NCBI RefSeq assembly: GCF_003387165.1 | Contig: NZ_QUMW01000010.1 | Span: 1-64,000 of the forward strand | DNA length: 64,000 nt | Direction of reading: 5' to 3' | Origin: Jeotgalicoccus halotolerans | GTDB lineage: Bacteria > Bacillota > Bacilli > Staphylococcales > Salinicoccaceae | Shown here: positions 55,935-64,000 of the stretch, piece after piece | Layout: every line of letters begins with the position of its first letter | Position numbering within the stretch: position 1 is the stretch's first letter | The notes under the pieces: model-generated | Told to the model about the DNA's origin: nothing | What the model saw: only the letters and a program-made list of their open reading frames with translations | The model's database searches: none | Position numbers and translations under genes: made by a program

Positions 55935-57083
55935 ATGCAAGAAGAACTGCTGCTAACACCGGGACCAACTCCGGTGGCCCGACGCACGTATCAAGCAATG
56001 TCCCAGGGTATTTTCGGTCACAGAACAAGCCGCTTCAAAGAAATGTCAGCCGGCATTCAGGAAAAACTGAAACCTTTATTTGGTACAGATAATCCCGTTG
56101 CTGTATTGACTTCATCAGGCACCAGCGCACTTGAAGCTGCTATGGTTAACCTCGTTGATGACGGCGATACAGTTGTTTTAATTGTCAGCGGAGTATTCGG
56201 CGGTAAGTTTGCCGATATTGCCGGACACTATAACTTTAATGTTCATATCTATGATGTGAAATGGGGAGAAGCGGCTGATCCAAAAGCTTTTAAAGAATAT
56301 CTTAACGGACTGGATAATGTTACTGCAGTATTTACTCAGGCATGCGAGACTTCCACGTCGGTTCTGCATCCGCTGTCTGAACTGGGTGAAGTCGTTCACA
56401 ATTATAATGAAGAAACGCTGTTTATCGTAGATGCAGTCAGTGCCCTCGGCGGCGCAGATATGAATATGCAGCGAGATAAAATCGACTGCATCGTGTCAGG
56501 GAGCCAAAAGGCGCTGATGCTTCCTCCAGGACTTGCATTTGTTGCGCTGAACGACAGAGCTGTAAAGAAAGTAAATAACTCTCGTCACGGCCGCTACTAT
56601 CTGGATTTAAAAATGTATTTTAAGTCTCTCGAAGTTGATTACACACCGCAGACACCTGCAGTGACTCTGTACCAGGGGCTCGAGGATGTTCTCGATATGA
56701 TACACGAGGAAACAATTGAAGAAGTATTTGCACGCCATAAAAAAATGCAGAAAATGCTCCGCCGCGGCATTGAAGCGCTGGAGCTGGAACTTTTCGTCAA
56801 AGAAGAAGCGGCTTCGCCGACAGTAACAGCCGTCACCTCGACACCTGAAGAGATTTCGCATATTAAAGACACGCTTGAAAAGGATTATCATATTTCGGTA
56901 GCAGGCGGGCAGAAAGACCTCGCCGGAAAAATTATCCGTATCGGCCACATGGGCTTTATGTTCCCGAAAGATATGCTCGCTATATTAAGTGCCCTTGAAG
57001 ATATCCTAAGCAGACTGCGCAGCAAAAACTACTACGGCAAAGCATTAACTGCCGCCCAGGAGAGTTTATATGTCCATTCATAA
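55935..57083 (+). CDS. Class-V aminotransferase (serine-glyoxylate/alanine-glyoxylate type)
   Basis: PLP enzyme of 382 residues in the class V group, formerly labelled soluble hydrogenase subunit. LLTPGPTPVARRTYQ and SGSQKALMLPPG with the PLP lysine at K192 are diagnostic. It overlaps serA by 14 nt, so it most likely works in serine metabolism, perhaps replacing SerC as the phosphohydroxypyruvate or hydroxypyruvate aminotransferase. Staphylococci have the same pair. Confidence 0.87.
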   Translation: MQEELLLTPGPTPVARRTYQAMSQGIFGHRTSRFKEMSAGIQEKLKPLFGTDNPVAVLTSSGTSALEAAMVNLVDDGDTVVLIVSGVFGGKFADIAGHYNFNVHIYDVKWGEAADPKAFKEYLNGLDNVTAVFTQACETSTSVLHPLSELGEVVHNYNEETLFIVDAVSALGGADMNMQRDKIDCIVSGSQKALMLPPGLAFVALNDRAVKKVNNSRHGRYYLDLKMYFKSLEVDYTPQTPAVTLYQGLEDVLDMIHEETIEEVFARHKKMQKMLRRGIEALELELFVKEEAASPTVTAVTSTPEEISHIKDTLEKDYHISVAGGQKDLAGKIIRIGHMGFMFPKDMLAILSALEDILSRLRSKNYYGKALTAAQESLYVHS

Positions 57084-58665
57084 CGTAATCGTACTGGACC
57101 CTGTCAGCCAGGATGGCATACAGGCACTTATTGATAATGATAACTTCAGAGTTACACGTCAGGAAGGCTTATCGGAAGCGCAGATTATCGATATCATCCA
57201 TGATTTTGATGCAGCAATAGTCCGAAGCCAGACTAAAATTACAGAACGCATTATCCAGCATGCAAAGAAACTTAAGATGATTGCACGTGCAGGCGTAGGC
57301 GTTGATAACATCGATATTGATGCAGCCACCAAACATGGTGTAATCGTCGTCAACGCTCCTGAAGGCAATACTATTTCAGCCACTGAACATACGCTCGCTA
57401 TGATGCTGTCGATGGCACGCGATATTCCTGAAGCATATAAAGAGCTGACAGATGGTACATGGAACCGCGGCGCTCATAAAGGAGTGGAGCTTTACGGCAA
57501 AACTCTCGGTATTATCGGCGCAGGAAAAATCGGCTTCGGCGTTGCGAGACGTGCCAAAAGTTTCGGTATGAAAATTGCAGCATTTGATCCGTACCTATCT
57601 GATGAAAAAGCCCGTGACAACGAAATCCTTAAAATGGAAGTTGATGAACTGGCAGCTGCAGCAGATTTTATCACTGTACATACACCGCTGACACCTCAGA
57701 CCAAAGGTATTGTCGATGCAGACTTCTTCAGCAAATGTAAAAAAGAAGGTGTTTATCTTATTAATGTGGCGCGCGGAGGGATTATCGATGAGGATGATTT
57801 ACTTGAAGCACTTGATGCAGGCATTGTAAAAGGTGCCGCACTCGATGTATTTGTTACCGAGCCGCCGGAAAACACTGCACTTCTGACACATCGCCGCACT
57901 GTTGTGACACCGCATCTCGGTGCATCTACAGCTGAAGCTCAGGAAAAAGTTGCCGTCAGTGTATCGAAAGAAATTATCGAGTACTTTGAAGACAATAAGA
58001 TTACTCATGCTGTCAATGCGCCGCGTGTGAGCAGTTCTGTTACAGAAGAATTGACACCTTATATGTCTATCGTGAAACATTTGGGACAGTTCGGCATTCA
58101 GCTCCTCGACAATCCGCCGCAGGAGATTAAAATCAAATATCATGGAGATATCGCGGTAGATGATACGAGTATTCTGACACGTACTTTCGTGACTAACATG
58201 CTAAAACCCCATTTCGGCGACGAAGTGAATATTATTAACGCTCTGTACTACTTAAATGAGCGGGATGTAACTTACAAGGTTGAGAAGAAAGCAAAAGCGG
58301 ACGGCTACACAAACTATCTGGAAGTTGAACTTATCAACGATAACGAACACGTGACTCTCGGCGCCTCAACTATCCCGGGATACGGAGAACGTCTTGTAAA
58401 AATTAACGAATATCCTATCGACTTTAAACCGGAAGAAAATATACTCATTATAGAACACACGGACCGCCCCGGTATTATCGGAGAACTTGGGGCACTGCTT
58501 GGCGAAGATTCAGTGAATATCGCTTCTATGCAGCTGGCCCGGCTGTCTAAAGAGGGCGACGCCATGGTTCTGTTTATATTGGATAACCAGGTCCTGGAAG
58601 CAACTTATGAAAAAATAAAAGAAATACCAAACATCCATAAAGTCCACAAGATTAAGCTCGGATAA
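57070..58665 (+). CDS. serA: D-3-phosphoglycerate dehydrogenase
   Basis: First enzyme of serine synthesis. The substrate-binding part is RAGVGVDNIDIDAATK. The NAD fold has GIIGAGKIG (147-155) and the catalytic histidine in TPHLGAST. An intervening domain and a C-terminal ACT domain with EHTDRPGIIGELGALLGED follow (about 455-531). The 531-residue length marks the long-form enzyme, in which ACT domains can sense serine. Confidence 0.95.
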   Translation: MSIHNVIVLDPVSQDGIQALIDNDNFRVTRQEGLSEAQIIDIIHDFDAAIVRSQTKITERIIQHAKKLKMIARAGVGVDNIDIDAATKHGVIVVNAPEGNTISATEHTLAMMLSMARDIPEAYKELTDGTWNRGAHKGVELYGKTLGIIGAGKIGFGVARRAKSFGMKIAAFDPYLSDEKARDNEILKMEVDELAAAADFITVHTPLTPQTKGIVDADFFSKCKKEGVYLINVARGGIIDEDDLLEALDAGIVKGAALDVFVTEPPENTALLTHRRTVVTPHLGASTAEAQEKVAVSVSKEIIEYFEDNKITHAVNAPRVSSSVTEELTPYMSIVKHLGQFGIQLLDNPPQEIKIKYHGDIAVDDTSILTRTFVTNMLKPHFGDEVNIINALYYLNERDVTYKVEKKAKADGYTNYLEVELINDNEHVTLGASTIPGYGERLVKINEYPIDFKPEENILIIEHTDRPGIIGELGALLGEDSVNIASMQLARLSKEGDAMVLFILDNQVLEATYEKIKEIPNIHKVHKIKLG

Positions 58666-58706
58666 AAAAGAGACTCGAATAAAAGTTCCGGAACAGTAAG
58701 AGAAAT

Positions 58707-58746
58707 GGCTTGGAAATCTTAAGTTTAAGATTCCAAGCCTATTTTT
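58707..58746 (+). terminator. Terminator after serA
   Basis: Arms ggcttggaaatctta (58707-58721) and taagattccaagcc (58726-58739) with one bulged base, then T-rich. Confidence 0.88.
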
Positions 58747-58774
58747 ATAGAATAAAATATATAAAAACCGATCG

Positions 58775-58809
58775 CCGGTCATTTACTATCATGAGAGTGA
58801 GTGACCGGT
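58775..58809 (-). terminator. Terminator after the large HAD gene
   Basis: Arms ccggtcatttact (58775-58787) and agtgagtgaccgg (58796-58808) form an imperfect stem, and the minus strand continues into a T-run (58768-58764). Confidence 0.65.
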
Positions 58810-58849
58810 CCTCAGGTTTGCGTGACAGGGTTTCATGTGTACCCTATTT

Positions 58850-59962
58850 TTATTTAATCAGTCGTTCCACAGCATCGGGAACATCCAGTACATCTTTCAG
58901 CATCTGCTGTTCCGGTACATTCAACTCTTCAAATGTACCGATAATTTCACGTCCTGTAAGTCCTGTCAGCGTTGCAATAAATACTGCCCCAATCTTATCG
59001 GCGCAGTAAAAATCTGCTACGGAGTCACCCACGATAAAAATTTGTTCATCGCTCTTGTTTTTTCCGTCAACAGCTGCTTCAAACAGTGCATTGTTCTGCA
59101 CATACAGACTCCATAAGTAGCTGAAAGGGTGCGGCTTTGTCAGCGCATGACCGGCAGTGCTTCTATCTTCCGCTTCCATCACTTCACTTGCAGTTGAAAT
59201 ACGGCGTTCATCGAATACTTCCAGCAGGCCGCCTTCTTCAAACGGCAGAAGTGTTTCCTGTCTTGGCCTTCCTGTGGCAACACCCACTGTGTAACCTTTA
59301 GCTTTCAGTCCATCGAGCATTTCTTTAATCAACGACGGTTCAACAATCCACTCTTCATCGTAAATAAATCCCCGTTTCTGCAGTTCTTCAGGAGGTTTGC
59401 CGGTGTCCGCTTCAACAAGCTCACTGCCTAAATACCATTCCTGATATTTAAAGTGTCCCTGCTCCCATATCGGACCGTACATACTGAAGTCTTTCGGGTC
59501 TTTCAAATTCTGAAGTGTTCCGGCATAGTTCATTAAAGCACTGTAAATTTCATCTTTAGTGAAATTTTCCCGGGAAATAAATTCAAGCACTGCTTCCGGA
59601 TTTACAGATACTTCTCCGAGCATATCTCCGACTTCATTTAAATTTGTCACGTCGACATCAGCCAGATTTAAGTTTTCCTGTTTCAATATATCTATGTACA
59701 TAATTGCAAAGGTAATAAACAGCATATCCCAGTTTGAATTCAGTCCCGCTTCCTTAAAGCGTTTCAGCACCTGATCATCAGCAAAAATCGTTCTTCGGAT
59801 ATCTTTAATTTCGCCCTCTGTATAATCCGTTACGAATTTTCGGCCATCTAAATTTAAATAACGCGGACTGTACAGCAATTCCTCAACTGTCAGTGCAGAA
59901 ACATCAAAACATCTTTCTTCACTCAAAAATACACCGTCAACATCAAACAGAATCGTTGTCAT
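58850..59962 (-). CDS. Large HAD-superfamily hydrolase near serA
   Basis: A 370-residue HAD protein, opening MTTILFDVDGVFLSEERCFD. Motif II-like GVATGRPRQETL, lysine in KPHPFSYL and motif IV FIVGDSVADFYCADK are intact, so it should be a phosphatase. The large cap (about 60-220) is unusual. It faces serA tail-to-tail, an arrangement I recall from staphylococci; a role as phosphoserine phosphatase is a tempting inference only. Confidence 0.75.
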   Translation of the reverse strand: MTTILFDVDGVFLSEERCFDVSALTVEELLYSPRYLNLDGRKFVTDYTEGEIKDIRRTIFADDQVLKRFKEAGLNSNWDMLFITFAIMYIDILKQENLNLADVDVTNLNEVGDMLGEVSVNPEAVLEFISRENFTKDEIYSALMNYAGTLQNLKDPKDFSMYGPIWEQGHFKYQEWYLGSELVEADTGKPPEELQKRGFIYDEEWIVEPSLIKEMLDGLKAKGYTVGVATGRPRQETLLPFEEGGLLEVFDERRISTASEVMEAEDRSTAGHALTKPHPFSYLWSLYVQNNALFEAAVDGKNKSDEQIFIVGDSVADFYCADKIGAVFIATLTGLTGREIIGTFEELNVPEQQMLKDVLDVPDAVERLIK

Positions 59963-60189
59963 GATAACACTCCAGTAATTTTTTATGTATTTTCAGTTTC
60001 TCACATCGCCTTACTATTGTCGACTATTTATACAAATTTTCTGGCAACTTGAACTTTTAAGTCATAATGATTTTTATGTTTTAAATTTCACCTTTTTGTA
60101 ATATGATAAACAGTAGATTGTAAATTTATCGCATAGTTCAATAAGGAAAAATAAAGTTTGTAAATTAAATATTATATGGAGGACTCTTT

Positions 60190-61854
60190 ATGTCTCTTAG
60201 TCCAATGGAAGTTATCTTCATGTTCCTCGGTGGACTCGGTATCTTCTTGTACGGTATCAAACAGATGGGCGACGGCCTGCAGGCAGCTGCCGGCGATCGT
60301 TTGCGGGATATTTTAAACCGTATGACATCGAACCCTGTCAGAGGAGTGCTTGCAGGTATCATTGTTACCGTCTTAATTCAAAGCAGCTCTGGCGCTACTG
60401 CCATTACTATAGGTTTAGTGAGTGCAGGGTTCCTGACGCTCAGACAAGCTATCGGCGTTATTTTAGGTGCCAATATCGGTACGACAGTTACGGCATTTAT
60501 TATCGGTCTCGATATTGGTGCATATTCTCTGCCGATTCTCGCTGCAGGTTCATTTATGCTGTTTTTCTTTAAAAGCAATCAGATTATTAACATAGGGAGA
60601 ATCCTCTTCGGATTCGGGGCCCTTTTTTACGGTCTTGAGTTAATGGGAGACGGCGTTGGACCGCTTGCCGATCTCGCATATTTTCAGAATCTGATGCTGA
60701 CCATGAGTGATAATTCACTTCTCGGTCTCGCTGTAGGTATTATCTTGACTGTCATTGTCCAAAGTTCGAGTGCCACAATTGCCATACTTCAGAATTTCTA
60801 TGCTAATGATATGATTGATTTGCAGGCTGCTTTGCCAATCCTGCTCGGAGACAACATCGGTACGACAATCACTGCTATATTAGCAGCTCTCGCCGGCTCA
60901 ATTGCCGCTAAACGTGCTGCTCTGGTCCACGTTACATTTAACATCATCGGTGCAGTAATCTTTATGATATTGATGCCGCTGTTCATAATATATGTTGGAT
61001 ATCTCGAAGACTTCCTGAGCCTGAACAAACCGATGACTATCGCTTTCGCACATGGCTCATACAATATAATTAATACATTAATTCATCTGCCGTTTGTCGG
61101 CGCTCTCGCCTGGCTGGTTGTTAAAATAATTCCGGGACGTGATTTTTCTGAAGACTTCACACCTCAGCATTTAGATCCGCTGTTATTAAAACAGTCCCCG
61201 AGCATTGCTATACAGGGAGCACAAAGCGAGGTTAAGAATCTTGGACAGCTGGTCCTCAGCACTTTGCAGGATGCACGCCAGTACAGTGACAAACAGGATG
61301 ATAAGCTCTTCAAACAAATTGAAGATAAAGTTAACGTTGCAGCAACACTGCAGGATGCAACACGCAGCTACCTGCTCGATGCATCGAAATACGGAGTTTC
61401 ACAGGAAGATACTGAACGTGTCAGCACCTTGCTGGAAATATCTCGTATACTGCTTAAAGTAAGTTCACAAGCTAAAAACCTGGCCGATCAGTATCATACT
61501 AAGTATGAAAATAATATCGAACTGTCAGACGATGCTAAAGACGGTCTGGAAGACCTATACAGACATGTTTACGAATCATTCACAATGGCTCTTGAGACGC
61601 TTGATGTTTACAATCCTCAAGCACTGGAGCAAGTTATCAGATTGAGCCAGAAATCTCACAGAATCGAAAACAAACTTCGTAAAGAACATATCAAACGTCT
61701 TTCGAGAGGTGAATGTTCAACGGATGGCAGTTCCCTCTATGTTGAGCTAATCAGTAATTTAGAACGTATCGGCTATAACGCAAGAAACATTACAGAAACA
61801 AACTTAAATAACGTTACGGAAGAGCTGCACGATGACTTTACTGTATACGATTGA
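60190..61854 (+). CDS. Na/phosphate cotransporter family protein with PhoU-like tail
   Basis: 554 residues. The first 330 hold two inverted Na/Pi-cotransporter repeats, each with the QSSSGATAITIGLVSAG / QSSSATIAILQNFYA motif and GANIGTTVTAF / GDNIGTTITAI. The last 180 form a soluble helical PhoU-like domain. Members import or export phosphate with sodium. GGAGG lies upstream. Monocistronic. Confidence 0.88.
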   Translation: MSLSPMEVIFMFLGGLGIFLYGIKQMGDGLQAAAGDRLRDILNRMTSNPVRGVLAGIIVTVLIQSSSGATAITIGLVSAGFLTLRQAIGVILGANIGTTVTAFIIGLDIGAYSLPILAAGSFMLFFFKSNQIINIGRILFGFGALFYGLELMGDGVGPLADLAYFQNLMLTMSDNSLLGLAVGIILTVIVQSSSATIAILQNFYANDMIDLQAALPILLGDNIGTTITAILAALAGSIAAKRAALVHVTFNIIGAVIFMILMPLFIIYVGYLEDFLSLNKPMTIAFAHGSYNIINTLIHLPFVGALAWLVVKIIPGRDFSEDFTPQHLDPLLLKQSPSIAIQGAQSEVKNLGQLVLSTLQDARQYSDKQDDKLFKQIEDKVNVAATLQDATRSYLLDASKYGVSQEDTERVSTLLEISRILLKVSSQAKNLADQYHTKYENNIELSDDAKDGLEDLYRHVYESFTMALETLDVYNPQALEQVIRLSQKSHRIENKLRKEHIKRLSRGECSTDGSSLYVELISNLERIGYNARNITETNLNNVTEELHDDFTVYD

Positions 61855-61858
61855 TAAA

Positions 61859-61895
61859 AAAGGAACCGGGATTAATTTCCCGATTCCTTTTTTTA
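61859..61895. terminator. Bidirectional terminator between the Na/Pi gene and glnA
   Basis: Arms aaaggaaccggga (61859-61871) and tcccgattccttt (61878-61890), one G-U pair, T-run to 61895. Confidence 0.9.
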
Positions 61896-61898
61896 TTT

Positions 61899-63236
61899 TT
61901 AATATTTATCCATATAAGATTTAAGTTCCCATTCCGAAACGACTGAACGATAATCTTCCCACTCGAGCATTTTGTGTTCGTAAAATGCTTTATAAATATG
62001 ACTGCCGAGCGCTTCTTTTGCAAGATTGCTGTCACGAAGCGCTTTTAAGGCATTGTAAAGCGTCGAAGGCAGATCTTCTACGCCGTTTTCAAGGCGTTCT
62101 TCTCTGGTCAGTTCATAAAGGTTTAAGTCTATGGATTCTTGAAGCTCCAGCTTATTTTTAATGCCATCCAGTCCCGCCTTTAAAATGACTGCGAGTGCCA
62201 GATAGGGATTCGCTGATGGATCGACAGAACGGACTTCCACACGTGTTGATAATCCGCGTGAAGAAGGGATTCTCATCAATGGCGAGCGGTTCTTTTTACT
62301 CCATGCGATGTAGCTTGGCGCCTCGTAACCCGGCACCAGGCGTTTATAAGAGTTCACAAGCGGATTCGTTACCGCAGTAAAGCCTCTTACGTGCTTCAGT
62401 ACACCTGCCATAAAGTATTTCATATCTTCGCTTAAGCCATCTTCTGCAGACTCATCAAAGAATGCATTCTCTTTTCCTTTAAAAAGCGACACGTTAAAAT
62501 GCATGCCATTGCCGTTAATTCCAAACAGCGGTTTCGGCATAAATGTTGCATGCAGATTATGCTTTCTTGCGACCGTTTTTACAACGAGCTTAAATGTCTG
62601 TATATTATCACATGCTGTGACAGCATCCGCATATTTAAAATCAATTTCGTGCTGTCCTTCAGCTACTTCATGGTGGGATGCTTCGATATCAAAGCCCATA
62701 TCCTCCAGTTCAATAACGATGTCCCGGCGGCAGTTCTCCCCCGAGTCCGTAGGTGCTAAATCGAAATAGCCACCCTGGTCATTTAAGACAGTCGTCGGTT
62801 TGCCCTGCTCATCCAGTTTAAAAAGAAAGAACTCAGGTTCAGGTCCGAGATTGAATGATGTATAACCGAGCGATTCCATTTCTTTTAAAACAGTTTTTAA
62901 ATTAGTCCGGGGGTCGCCTTCGAATGGTGTCCCGTCTACTTTGTAAACGTCACATATCAGCCGTGCTACTTTGTCACCCCGCGATGTTGTCCAGGGAAAT
63001 ACCGTCCATGTGTTTAAATCCGGAACCAGATACATATCTGATTCTTCGATGCGCGTAAACCCTTCGATTGAGGAACCGTCAAACATCATTTGTCCGTCCA
63101 GAGCTTTATCGAGCTGACTGAAAGGCACTTCCACATTTTTAATCGTTCCGAGAATATCTGAAAACTGCAGCCGGATAAACCTTACATTCTCTTCTTGTGC
63201 AATACTGATAATTTTTTCTCTGGTTAAACTTTCCAT
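61899..63236 (-). CDS. glnA: Glutamine synthetase type I
   Basis: Makes glutamine from glutamate and ammonia. [19 protein letters not shown], and [20 protein letters not shown] mark the metal and ATP sites; the C-terminus is MDKY. At 445 residues it is GSI-alpha, feedback-inhibited rather than adenylylated (no Tyr-loop). No glnR precedes it and no clear GlnR box is seen in the gap. Confidence 0.96.
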   Translation of the reverse strand: MESLTREKIISIAQEENVRFIRLQFSDILGTIKNVEVPFSQLDKALDGQMMFDGSSIEGFTRIEESDMYLVPDLNTWTVFPWTTSRGDKVARLICDVYKVDGTPFEGDPRTNLKTVLKEMESLGYTSFNLGPEPEFFLFKLDEQGKPTTVLNDQGGYFDLAPTDSGENCRRDIVIELEDMGFDIEASHHEVAEGQHEIDFKYADAVTACDNIQTFKLVVKTVARKHNLHATFMPKPLFGINGNGMHFNVSLFKGKENAFFDESAEDGLSEDMKYFMAGVLKHVRGFTAVTNPLVNSYKRLVPGYEAPSYIAWSKKNRSPLMRIPSSRGLSTRVEVRSVDPSANPYLALAVILKAGLDGIKNKLELQESIDLNLYELTREERLENGVEDLPSTLYNALKALRDSNLAKEALGSHIYKAFYEHKMLEWEDYRSVVSEWELKSYMDKY

Positions 63237-63339
63237 ACCCCACGCCCTTATCTGATTTTGATGTTATTCATGCTGAAAACTCATGAGAAAATATTACCAT
63301 ACCCATTTTTCATGCGCAATCAGCAATTAATTATATTAA

Positions 63340-63373
63340 AAAAGATGCAAACCAGATATTGAGTTTACATCTT
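63340..63373 (-). terminator. Terminator after the NSS transporter gene
   Basis: Arms aagatgcaaac (63342-63352) and gtttacatctt (63362-63372), one G-U pair, six T on the minus strand. Confidence 0.88.
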
Positions 63374-63382
63374 CTCTCTGTT

Positions 63383-64000
63383 TTAAAAGACACTGATTAT
63401 ATTCATAATAAAGACGAATAAAATTATTGCGGGAAGGATAAATCTGAGCAGGAAGATCCAGGCTTTAAAAACAGTGTATGAACTGCTCCCTTTTGTAACG
63501 TTCAGCTGTTCCATAGCAACTCTTCTGTCTAAAATATAACCGATAAAAATTGATGAGAACAAAGCCCCTGCCGGCAGGAGTATATTCGATACAAGGAAGT
63601 CCACGTTGTCAAATATCGTTCCCGCAAAGAATTGAACGTCATTCAGCACCCCTTCTGACAACGCAGACGGAACACCGATAGCAAAAACGATAACAGCGTA
63701 AATGTAAGTTACTTTTTTACGTTTCGACTGATCGCCTTTAACCGTATTGGCAACGTTAATTTCAATCATAGAGAACGAAGATGTCAATGTCGCAAATAAG
63801 AATGCGAGCAGGAACATCAGATAGAAAATAATACCGAACGGTATCGCATTGAATATTTCAGGCAGGACGATAAATACCAGACCCGGCCCCTCGACACTCT
63901 GCATGCCGAAAGAAGCAATCGCCGGAAAAATCGCAAGTCCCACCATTACAGAAACTGCGATATTCATGAGTACTATATAAGAGGCCGACTTAGGCAGATT
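63383..64000 (-). CDS. Neurotransmitter:sodium symporter family, C-terminal part (cut by the window edge)
   Basis: Sodium-coupled amino acid transporter of the NSS family. The frame stays open through 64000, beginning NLPKSASYIVLMN in the window, so the N-terminus is missing. FALLTSSFSMIEI-type segment (FATLTSSFSMIEI) is the helix 8-9 hallmark with sodium-site serines. Five to six helices are seen. Confidence 0.82.
   Translation of the reverse strand, partial: NLPKSASYIVLMNIAVSVMVGLAIFPAIASFGMQSVEGPGLVFIVLPEIFNAIPFGIIFYLMFLLAFLFATLTSSFSMIEINVANTVKGDQSKRKKVTYIYAVIVFAIGVPSALSEGVLNDVQFFAGTIFDNVDFLVSNILLPAGALFSSIFIGYILDRRVAMEQLNVTKGSSSYTVFKAWIFLLRFILPAIILFVFIMNIISVF

Overview
This is a low-GC Firmicutes chromosome segment, most likely from a non-sporulating member of the Staphylococcaceae (Jeotgalicoccus or Salinicoccus type; the genus is an inference). 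The evidence is the gene order rpsJ...rplQ-ecfA1-ecfA2-ecfT-truA-rplM-rpsI, a zinc-type S14, a FemX/FmhB peptidoglycan interpeptide transferase, a probable bacillithiol transferase, and staphylococcal-type rRNA leader sequence at the left edge. No rRNA or tRNA gene, insertion sequence, prophage or CRISPR array is visible inside the window.

Layout. Positions 1-500 hold the 16S leader with boxA and four tandem sigma-A promoters firing leftward into an rRNA operon beyond the edge. Next come kbaA and a salA/mrp-type ATPase, the same neighbours the rRNA operon has in Bacillus. Positions 2.4-30 kb form a mixed metabolic region: an amidohydrolase, proC, hemolysin III, a UDP-sugar pyrophosphorylase-like gene, pdp, MntR, Dps with two PerR boxes, an RNase H, transporters and CorA. 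It also holds a nucleobase cluster (NCS1 carrier, PucR, RidA, NCS2 permease), an AEC carrier, BstA-like and DCC redox proteins, a repeated-domain lipoprotein, two paralogous SDRs and YjjG.

Positions 30.4-48.9 kb are the S10-spc-alpha ribosomal protein superoperon, read leftward, with secY, adk, infA, rpoA, the ECF vitamin-transporter core, truA, and rplM-rpsI with its own promoter. Several intergenic stretches here look like structured RNA leaders. The adk-infA gap is the most striking: about 110 nt enclosed by a perfect 10-bp stem with nested hairpins.

Positions 49-64 kb carry a purine permease, a YczE-type protein, an MFS exporter with two small membrane proteins, femX, a NadR-like protein, an aminotransferase-serA serine operon facing a large HAD protein, a Na/Pi cotransporter, glnA and the truncated end of an NSS transporter.

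Together the window links ribosome production with nucleotide salvage, serine, glutamine and proline synthesis, metal and oxidative-stress control, and cell-wall building. Nothing resembles a defence island. The most novel-looking signals are regulatory: the tandem rRNA promoters, the infA leader, and terminator-like hairpins ahead of the RNase H gene and ecfA1.
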